Below, in pieces: positions 10,001-18,250 of a stretch of 47,215 bases of DNA (positions within the stretch are counted from its first letter, which is position 1; every line of letters starts with the position of its first letter). Source of the stretch: Pelomyxa schiedti (lineage: Eukaryota > Evosea > Pelobiontida > Pelomyxidae); assembly GCA_020536535.1 (NCBI GenBank), contig JAHLWZ010000681.1, positions 1-47,215 of the forward strand. Direction: 5' to 3'. The notes under the pieces were generated by a model. It was not told the origin of the DNA, did no database searches, and saw only the letters and a list, made by a program, of their open reading frames with translations. A program made the translations under genes and the position numbers.

Positions 10001-11570
10001 GTGCAAGACAGGTGCCTTTTCCGTAATATAAGCATTTAGACATTGCATAAACGCCTCCTTTCCCTTGAATGTGTTACCATTCGAGAGGTTCTGTGTTCAA
10101 GTTAACAAGAAGTATAGGAGCATTGAGGTGAAAGTAAACCTGAAGCACTTTCGTTATGAGAATGAGATTTCTTCGAGTTTTTGGAGATGCAGCCTTTCCT
10201 TTTGGAAGAAGGCCATACTGCTCTGGTGAAAAAATCGGAGGGTTAAAGTATCTGTTTGGGTATATAAGTTCATTGTGTAGTACAACAAATGAGAAAACCG
10301 AAGCATGAGGAAACTGCCGACAATGGGGAGGAAGTTGATGTCCGGGTAATACTGCTTTGAAAGTTCGGAAAAGAACAGTGCAATTATCCTGGAACGCGGG
10401 AAAAGGGACTATTAGGAGACCATAGTACGATATGGGTCATTATTATACTTGATTCCTGGAGGCATTTTGTCGATGTTGGAGGTGGATGTGAGCTTGGTCA
10501 GGAAACTTTCAACTTTAGCAAGAAGAAGACTCTTATTTGTTTCAATCTCCTCTGGATTTTCGACCTTACTACAACGAGAAACATTGAGCACAGATAGCAA
10601 TAATAAAAACGGACCTAGGGTCAACTTCATAGGTAAGTTTCCTGTCAGTTATACAAATCTCGTGCAACGTGGGGCCAAGAATATCCGTAAGGTATTTGCT
10701 GCCAACTTTTCCTATGTACAAGTTGAATAATTGCAATGCCAATGTAGGTTTTTTCCTCACTCAGATAAGATTTAATGATTTTCGTGGCAATTGAATTTTC
10801 TCTGAATAAGGAACCAGGGTAGGATGCTGAATGCTGTTCAAATTCCGCTTGAATAAAATAACGAACAAAACTGTGAATTGTCGTTAGTATTTTTTGTGTT
10901 TGGTTAGGAGGAGAGCAGGGATTACGGCAAGGTAGTGGAACGAGCAAACGTCATTGTTAACAAAGAATCTGCAATGTCTTCCCATTGATCTTTATTTTCG
11001 CACAAGTTGAAAAATTGAGGCAGAACGCTTTTTGAGAAACAGGTTAATTACTTCGTAGTATATTTTGACCCATAAGCGTCCTCCCCTCTCAACCCCAAAC
11101 ATTCCCAAAAAAAAAAAACCCACAGGCTCAAACAGGCCCCCACAACAACACGAACAATCCCATAACACACTCCCACTCATCACACGCGCACACCTAGGAC
11201 ACTTTGTGATGAAAAAGTGGAAGATGTCCTGCAGCAAGTCGCTCTCCCTGGGGCTGTACATCAAGTTGCCCTGCTGTTGCTTGTCCACCGTGGTGTCCGG
11301 CACCGTCGACGTCCTCGTCGGCTGGTAGAACACCACCGTGCGTCTCTTGTGGCTCCTCTCCTCCGCGTACGCCGTCGTCCCGCTCGGCGTCGCTGCTGCT
11401 GCCGCCGTTGCCGTCGCCGTCGCCGTGGCTGCGGCTGCTGCTGCTGTCGAGGAGGACGACGACGAAGTGGAAAGGGCCGATGAGGACGGCGACGAAGACG
11501 CCGAGGAGGAGGACGATGTGGGCTGCTGCGTGGTGGTAGATCCAAGGACCGAGGCTGAGGGACTGGACAT
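7018..11570 (-). CDS. RasGAP - coiled coil - PH - leucine-rich-repeat (CARMIL-like) fusion protein
   Basis: 24 exons (minus), 3396 nt, 1131 aa: 11570-11194, 11027-10926, 10870-10761, 10711-10615, 10568-10449, 10388-10299, 10251-10140, 10090-9941, 9899-9883, 9837-9665, 9621-9476, 9429-9370, 9328-9180, 9136-8970, 8925-8838, 8795-8618, 8577-8392, 8343-8130, 8088-7985, 7943-7847, 7794-7745, 7704-7342, 7300-7253, 7215-7018. After a Ser/Ala-rich leader comes a RasGAP domain with arginine finger in LFRENSIATK (near residue 183) and the FLMLRYFNPPI motif. Next are a Glu/Lys coiled coil (about 400-460) and a PH fold beginning YIGWLTISKTKS. The CARMIL region has CGGFVGTY and WDIENLY, LRRs, and MPLPVND near the end. 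No CARMIL tail with a capping-protein site is present. Predicted role: Ras inactivation coupled to an actin scaffold. Intron 9179-9137 uses GC-AG. Confidence 0.82.
11380..11540. repeat. GC-rich low-complexity codons (poly-Ser/poly-Ala) in the RasGAP-CARMIL leader
   Basis: On the minus strand this encodes runs of Ser, then Ala and Ala-Thr, in the first exon. The GC content is far above the rest of the gene. The plus-strand frames here are shadows. Confidence 0.65.
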
Positions 11571-11947
11571 TGGTGTCTCTTGGGAACAATTGTTTTTTTT
11601 TTTTAAATACGTCGCGCGTGTGATCAACGTTCCAGTACGGTGTTTTCGCGGTTGGAAGCAGATCTGATCCAGCCGACTCCTACACTGGAAGCCTGGAATC
11701 AGGAACTCTCCACCCTAGCATCAGTGCACCCATATCGATCGCTATGTATAGCGAGAAACCAAGGGAGGAGCTGTAAGGTGGGAGGTTGTTTGAGCATTTC
11801 AGAGGAATCAAAAGCGAAACATTGGGATCTCCGTTACGTGAACGCGACAAACAAAACAGAACAAAAGAAAAAAAAAAGAACACAACTATAACCAAAGACA
11901 CTCGCACGCCGGCGGTGCTACTACATATTACGACTTTTATTAAATAA
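11571..11947. promoter_or_regulatory. Bidirectional promoter between the RasGAP-CARMIL gene and CYRI
   Basis: The two start codons face away from each other across 377 bp. The interval holds a T-tract near 11593-11604, an A-tract near 11866-11877 and an AT-rich segment just before the CYRI start. An in-frame ATG at 11627 could extend the minus-strand protein. Both neighbours act on Ras/Rac-actin control, so shared regulation is plausible. Confidence 0.5.
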
Positions 11948-13235
11948 ATGGGTCAACTACTCGCTCACTTGATGCACCATGACGACGCTGCCCAGATCTT
12001 TATCGATTTTGAAAGTATGGTCACCTTTTCATGTGGGTGTTTTTAAAAATCCGGTACAATAGATGCGACACCGGCCCCTGCCGAACAGGCTCTATGGCAA
12101 CAGATTCATGATGTTTTGCAAACTGGGCCTACTATCTTGCAGAAACTCATAGAATACGTAGGATGCGAGCAGTGGATTTATGCTGTGCGTCACATTCGCA
12201 AATAATTTCCTCTCAAAAACATGCAATTTACTTTTCACAGGCAATTCAAAATCCCAATCCTGAAACCGAAGATACAGCTTGGAACAAGGTTCTTCCAGCA
12301 GTTGATCAACTGCAAGAATTTTACGAATTCTCTCTTTTACTTGGTATTCACTCATTTGTTGTTATTTTTTCTTATAATTGCAGAACAAAGCTTCCCCAAG
12401 CTCCTGGTTGCGCTTTGCAAAGATGACCCAAAAGCCAGCTTGTCTAACCAACAGGCACTTGCCAAGCAATTGGGTGATGTTTTCGATTTCGTGCTTCGAT
12501 TTGACGACGCCAAGGTAAAACAGAATTCTCGTGTGGTTGTAACCTTGGACTAGATGGTCAATCCAGCTATTCAAAACGATTTTTCGTATTACAGAAGAAC
12601 ACTGAGCCGCATGAAGTTGTCAAAGAAGGATCTCAACATCAAGGTTCGTGATGAGCTGGCTAATAGAATGTCTCTGTTCTTCGCATATCCCACTCCAATG
12701 ATGAAGGTACTGCTTTAAATCCTGTTGCCACTTCCTTTACATCATTTTTTCTCCCAAAAGGTTTTATCCGAGACCACAGCAAAGTTTCTAGATGCTAATG
12801 CAACAGTACCTCGTGAAAATGTAACTCAAGCACTCGGTCACATGGCGAACATTTGTCTGGACATGGTGGATAAACGACGGTATTGTGAAAACGATTCTAC
12901 TCCCTTATTTATACTGTCTTATGGTTTTCCCCCCTAGATTCACCTCCAATGACACCAACATGTTCTGTCTTCGCGTAATGACTGGTGCAATTATCCTGTA
13001 TGATCACGTTTCTGAGAGTGGTGTCTTTACCAGGCGGTCCCCTGTTAATGTAATTTCTTCACCTTGTTAGCAGTCAACTTACACAAATTAGATCAAAGGT
13101 GCTGTACAAGTTCTCAAGGCCTATTCAACATCCACAACAACATCCACTGATGGTCTAGTCAACGCACTTCGGTTCACCACTGTACATCTAGCCGACGCTG
13201 AGACACCAGGCTCCATCAAACAGTTGTTAGCTTGA
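11948..13235 (+). CDS. cyri: CYRI (FAM49/DUF1394): Rac1-binding inhibitor of SCAR/WAVE
   Basis: Exons 11948-12014, 12063-12184, 12241-12343, 12384-12514, 12554-12706, 12761-12879, 12938-13049, 13092-13235 (951 nt, 316 aa). The length is close to the family norm of about 320. CYRI binds active Rac1 and limits SCAR/WAVE-driven Arp2/3 actin assembly at the leading edge. The whole protein aligns by eye: FIDFENATP at the N-terminus, [19 protein letters not shown], the block [31 protein letters not shown], and [16 protein letters not shown] near the end. The paired Arg in YYRR corresponds to the Rac1-contact residues of CYRI-B. The start MGQLL keeps Gly2, the myristoylation site in known CYRI. It sits head-to-head with the RasGAP-CARMIL gene. 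Confidence 0.96.
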
Positions 13236-13338
13236 ATTAATAACAAAAAATCCTGCACTGTACACACTACTTTTTCGTTTCTTGGTTTTGGCAGAAATTG
13301 AATTTTCTGCCCAAGCCAAAAATTGGATTTGTGTTCAT

Positions 13339-15681
13339 TTAGTTTTGTTTTGCATGTGGGGATAGGTAAAATCGCCACAGCACAATAAAACCAATCACAG
13401 ACAGAACAATGACAACCGCGATTGGCACTACTATTGCTATGATCAGTGCACGGGTGGTGATTCCGTGTGTTGGTGGATAGGTAATATCAGTCCGGTCTAT
13501 GACGTGGTGTGTCATTGAGGTGGATTGATAGCCAGGGGGGGCAAGAGTCTCGAATGCTGAATAGGTTTTGGTTTTGGGTCAAGTGATTACTGTATTTGAG
13601 GAATTGAGAGTGGTACCGAATTCTTGGTACAGGCGGCCTCCTACCCACACGTCGCCGGGCACGCTACTCATGGATGTTACTATGGTAATGTTTTCACTGC
13701 CTATCATTTGGCCTTGGGTGAGATTGACTGTCAGGAATGACTACCACGCAAGGAAATGAGAATAAATTAATGAAAACGGTCAGGGAAAGAGGAATTAACT
13801 GGTCTGGAGAAGCTCACAAAGTCGTAGAAAATCTGATGAAGGCTCCAAGTTGTGTTGAGGGAAATTTTAAACTAACGAAGGTTTTAGTGTGAGTAACTGT
13901 GACGGTTACATACCTGTGGGCCAACAAGCCAATAATTGAAGTCATAGGATGGAGTGGAGGGTGTATAACGGTACGAACAGTTCAGCTTCAACTGAAATTC
14001 GATGACTTCATCCAAATCTTCCACAACAAGGCATGTGTGGTCACCATTCAAAACAGAATCGCTCTCACTTACAGTCTATTTACAAATAAGAATTGTGCAA
14101 TATGACACAGTAACACACGGGTTGGACAAGCGAACAATTTGAAGGAGAAAGGACTTCCAGGGAGCAACTAAAAGGGGACTGTGTTTCACATATTGAGCCC
14201 TGATAATCCTCGGGGCAGGTGCACCAAGTAATATTTACATTTTGGTAGCAATAATTGCTGCAAGGCACCTAAGTGGGCTGTCAAATGATTTCAAAGTAAA
14301 CGGGAGCATACACACTGAAGAGGTTACAGAGGCAGTGCATACATTTGGGTCACACTCTAGCTGGAGAAAAGTTATGATTAAACAATACAAACTTCTGGAA
14401 AATCTCACAGTACCTGCAACGTTTCGCACGTTGTCCATGGCGAATCACAAGTAACCTGGGTAAAATAAATCGCAATAGGAAAAAAAGATAACGCAAATAC
14501 CTCCTTAATTTCACATCCTGTATTATTTATCTGTGTGGTTCCTGACACACTCACAAGTGAGTTGTTACAAAAGACCTATCGATTGATATAAACAGGACTG
14601 AAATATATAGAGCCTAAAAACCTGTTGCTCTGAGCACTTGAAGCCATACGACTGATATCCAAAAGAAGTGTGATCACTGCATTGTATCTTGGGAGGGATA
14701 GATTAGAAAAGATCTTAATGTAAAGTGGGATACCTGAACTGGGTTCGTGGCCAAGCTCCCTCTTCTGTTTGAAAACTGTACTGATCAGAAGACAAATGGG
14801 ATTGGATATCTTACTCTGAGGATTGTACAATTGTTGACTTGGTGTTGCTCACTTAAGTTGACATGTAACTGGTTACATATTAACTGTTTGAATGTGTAAG
14901 AAATCCCCAATATCAAACGGGGGAACAACAGAAAGAACTTCACAAGAATCAGAAAAAAGGAATCTAGCAGTAGTTGAGGTATCTCTTGACACTAGAGAGC
15001 CATTGCAAACCATCTATGCTCTGGTTGTTAGATTATGAAGAAGTATGAACCTAAATTTTTTTAAAAAAAGGATATTCACCTGATCGACATAGCAATATGC
15101 CCCAGAGCAAGAATACTGCAAAAAAAATCTATAAGAACACACTAGCCAAAAAAGGAAAAGGATACCCTGTTCTGTACACTCCACAATTTCACGCCTGGAT
15201 AGCAATCAGGCTGAGTCTCAGTCGAATCGGCGCCACCACCTTGGCTTGCGCCTGCCCCACCCGTGTCCCCGCCTTCACCATTATCATCATCAACACAGTC
15301 TTCATCTTGCTCCGAGTCGCCGTCCACGGTGCGAGTCTTGCGCCCCTGCACCAGCGATGCCAGAGTTGCTTCCCGTGGCCGAGACCGAGACTGCCCCCCA
15401 GCAGCAGCAGCAGCAGGGGAGAAGGATGCCACGGACCTGGCGACCGCGACGGCGGCGCGGGAGGACGACTGGGCCGCGGAGGCCAGGCGCAGCCACGCGG
15501 GGTCGTCCAGCGGGCCCCAGGACGAGGCCGAGCGCCACAGCCATACGCACCCGAGGCAGCACGCGCACAGGCACAAGCACAGGCAGCCGGCGGCCACGGG
15601 GCGGCGCCAGCCCGCTCCCCCCTCCGTCGCCAGGCGGTCGCCGCTGGCCATCGGTGTAGTTGTGGACCCACTCGGCCGCAT
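13339..15681 (-). CDS. Cys-rich EGF-like membrane protein
   Basis: 14 exons (minus): 15681-15193, 15115-15080, 15013-14885, 14847-14815, 14775-14734, 14651-14622, 14575-14501, 14455-14414, 14360-14328, 14268-14119, 14075-13914, 13832-13800, 13740-13591, 13548-13339 (1614 nt, 537 aa). All introns are phase 0. A Cys/Leu-rich hydrophobic stretch near residues 30-50 may be a signal peptide or anchor. An acidic, Ser-rich region follows. The ectodomain has many Cys, including an EGF-like CSNYCYQNVNITWCTCPEDY, and several N-glycosylation sequons. The C-terminus has one strong helix (LIIAIVVPIAVVIVLSVIGF) and a short basic tail. This suggests a surface adhesion or receptor protein. Start choice is uncertain: an in-frame ATG at 15774 is possible. 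No named family. Confidence 0.68.
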
Positions 15682-16464
15682 CCTCTTCGCGGTTGTTCGT
15701 GCAGAATGAATGTGATCAGTGATACAGTGGTGGCCAAAGGGCACTCTGGCAATCCCGGAGATGGAGGTGTCCACCCTTGCGGAGTGAGGGAAGTGGGTTT
15801 TGGACAGAGGAAGTGGGCGTGATCCACCACTTGTGTATGTTAAGGGGAAAAAGACTGGTGTTGCTGGTTTTTTGTCCTGAGGCTAACTCAAACATCTGCG
15901 GGAAGGGCAGCTGGACAGGGAGTTGATATTCGCGCTGACGAGAATTCGGGCCACATCGGTTAGAACTCCTGCCTTTGGAAGATATCCTCCTGTTTGCGCC
16001 TGTCACCGAGGAAAAAGCAACTGTGAATTTTGGTTACACAAACGACAACAAGTTTCATCAACTTTTGAAGCAACAAAACCGGGAAAAGCGCAACAAAAAC
16101 ACAAAAACAAACAAAATAAAAAAAACCGAGCAGTACGATGTCGAAGAGGGGTGGTGCGTCGCAGATCTTTTTGTTTCATTTATTTCTCTTATTTCCATTG
16201 GCTGGCTGTTGTCATCACTCATTTGTTGCACTTGTCACCCACAACTCATCTGGCATTAGAAAAAGCTCCGGCGACTGAAAAAGACGCCAAAACAGCGACG
16301 ACTACTACGACTTCCAGTTTGTGCCAAAATAGAAACGAACACAACTACACTTTGTGTCAAACCAAGCACTCGCAAGACATGTGCGACGCAACCGCTCGCC
16401 GCCAACACATTCACTTGGCACACTCTTTTTATCACATCGCTCTTGTGGACTATAATCTGACTAA
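15682..16464. promoter_or_regulatory. Divergent intergenic region
   Basis: 783 bp between the starts of the EGF-like membrane protein and the Lys-rich protein. Open frames here (for example plus 15923-16468) are compositionally odd (Thr, Lys, His) and have no domain. I see no real gene and no clear promoter motif. Confidence 0.4.
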
Positions 16465-17937
16465 ATGACAGCGTCAGCTTCAGACAAGAAGGGCGCCAAG
16501 GCCCCGCCTGCTGACTCTAAGCCAGAAAAGGCAGACGCCAAGGCTGATTCCAAGGTTGGCGACAATTTACCAAAGAATTCGCTCTTCTTGCTACACTTCA
16601 CGTGTTCCGTATTGTTTTAAAAATAAATAGGCCAAGAAAGATGATGCTAAGCCAGCAAAAGAACCTGCCACAAAGTCGTCATCCAAAACTGACAAGACCA
16701 CTGGGAAATCTGGCAAAAAAGCCGATAGTGATAGTGGAAGTGACAAGGAGTCAAGTGAGAAGTCTAAGTCAACTAAAAAGCCAGCCAAGTCCGACAAAAC
16801 AGAGAAGGGGAAGGACAAAGCCGACAAAGCAGAAAAAGGTGATGGGGAAAAGGCTGCACCCAAAGGAAGGGGAAGAGGCGGTGCGCAATCTTTTTTTTTT
16901 TTCTTTCTCCTCTCATCTTTCTCTAGGTAAAAAGAAGAAACCAGCTGGTCCCCCAAAGCCCAAAGTAAAACTAACCGAGGAGCAAAAGAGAGAGCAGAAA
17001 AAAAAGCACCGAGAGAAGGAGATTGCAAGGCTGAAAGAGGCTCAAGGTAACCTGTTGCAAAATGTTACTGAAGGCCGTATTCCTAAGCCCGTTCGCAAGG
17101 TTAACTTCATTCAACCCAATCATGCCTAACCTCCAAAAATAGTTGAGTCTGTGCCCCAGTAAGGAAAATCCTCAGGGATACATTGATGTCACAGTAGATA
17201 GCGTAATTGTTCTCCCATTGTTTTTTCTTCGCCCTAAGAAAATGTAGAAGGACTTACCAAGGTCCCCACCAAGAAAGACGAAGCCAAGGACAAGGAAAGC
17301 AAAGAAACACCACAAACACTCCTCCTCCAGTGAAGAAGAGGAAAAACCCAAGAGTAAGAAGCACCATCACCACCACCATCACAAGAAGAGTGATGACGAG
17401 GAGGAAGAAGATAAACCCGCCAGCAAAGCAGATAGTGAGGCACTCGAACCCGAGAAGCCCGAAGGAGCGGCTTCAAAGGGGAAGACAAAAAAACCAAAGA
17501 AGGAGGACGCTCCCGAGGAAGCTCCGGAAAAGGAAAGTTCAGAGGAAGCTCCCGCTAAACCTGAAAAACCCAAATCGGCTGAGGCTGCCCCAGCTGACAA
17601 AACTGTAAAGGATGCTCCCAAGGCAGACAAGGCCGATAAAGCAGATAAGGCGGACACAAAAGCTGATAAAGCAGATAAAGCAGACAAGGCGGACACAAAA
17701 GCAGACAAGGCTGACACAAAAGCAGACAAGGCGGACACAAAAGCAGACAAGACTGACAAAGCCGACAAATCAGACAAAGCCGATAAAGCTGATAAGTCAG
17801 ATAAAGTACTTCCAGAGAAGCGAAAGGAACCGGCGAAGGCCCCAGAGAAGTCCGACAAGCCAGAGCCACCCAAAGAGGCCGCACCCGAGGAAGAAGCTAA
17901 ACCCGGCGCTGCTAAGAAGCCAAGAACCAAGTCCTGA
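16465..17937 (+). CDS. Lys/Ala/Asp-rich low-complexity protein with tandem KAD repeats
   Basis: Model: 16465-16554, 16631-16880, 16927-17099, 17143-17202, 17248-17937 (1263 nt, 420 aa, phases consistent). The protein is rich in Lys, Ala, Glu, Asp, Ser and Pro. It has a charged helix-like stretch (LTEEQKREQKKKHREKEIAR), a seven-His run in the last exon, and a KAD-type repeat array before a basic end (KKPRTKS). The composition resembles H1-like or nucleolar Lys-rich proteins, but no domain supports that. The middle is uncertain. Without splicing at 17099 the frame stops at 17129 after a plausible sequence (GRIPKPVRKVNFIQ), so a shorter isoform or a different exon pattern is possible. Confidence 0.62.
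17620..17808 (+). repeat. Degenerate tandem array of 9-15 nt KAD/KTD/KSD-coding units
   Basis: Roughly 17 to 18 copies of a Lys-Ala-Asp-type tripeptide, with Thr-Lys-Ala-Asp variants, in one frame. Codons vary among copies (GCA/GCC/GCG/GCT, GAC/GAT), so the array is old or under protein-level selection. Confidence 0.75.
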
Positions 17938-18250
17938 AGGAACTCACAAACATACACAAAAAGCAGCCACCCACTAGTAGTAGTAGAAAAGAACAACAAG
18001 GTGTAAGTTAACGCCCCCCTTTGTGTACAGGAAGGCAAAGGGGAAAAAAAAACAATTGTCTTTTACTCTTTGTTTTGTTCCGCAGAGCTACTGGTGCCCC
18101 TCCCCTGTCATCTCTGAATCTTTGTTCTAAGAATCGAATTCGATTTGATTTTGATTTTAGCTTTCAACGATCTCTACTAACAGCCAGCTTCAAAGCCGGT
18201 AAAAAAGAAAAAAGAATAAACCAACAAGGGCGCGTCATCCATCACGACCA
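17938..18250. other. Intergenic region between the Lys-rich gene and the RhoGAP-SH3-Ras gene
   Basis: 313 bp with A-tracts and T-tracts and no supported coding frame. It should contain the 3' UTR of the first gene and the promoter of the second. Confidence 0.4.

Noticed and set aside
11380-11540. CpG-island-like regulatory element
   Set aside because: The GC-rich stretch is explained by poly-Ser/Ala coding in the first exon of the RasGAP-CARMIL gene.
7018-11570. Two separate genes (RasGAP and CARMIL) instead of one fusion
   Set aside because: No in-frame stop plus new start with a promoter-like gap is seen; the junction exons (17 nt and 173 nt) are needed to complete the RasGAP end and keep phase into the PH domain. 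Kept as the main alternative needing transcript data.
15142-15830. Long GC-rich frames on both strands
   Set aside because: Only one minus frame splices in phase into the EGF-like membrane protein; the others are by-products of GC-rich composition.
17127-17160. Reassigned stop codons (TAA read as Gln), because the frame stays protein-like past TAA at 17127 and again up to 17159
   Set aside because: TAA, TAG and TGA all terminate other well-supported genes here (for example TAA at 1697, TAG at 24826, TGA at 13233). Splicing explains the stretch.
17379-18038. Long Ser/Leu/Ala-rich minus-strand frame
   Set aside because: It mirrors the KAD-repeat exon; the plus strand has consistent splicing and codon use.
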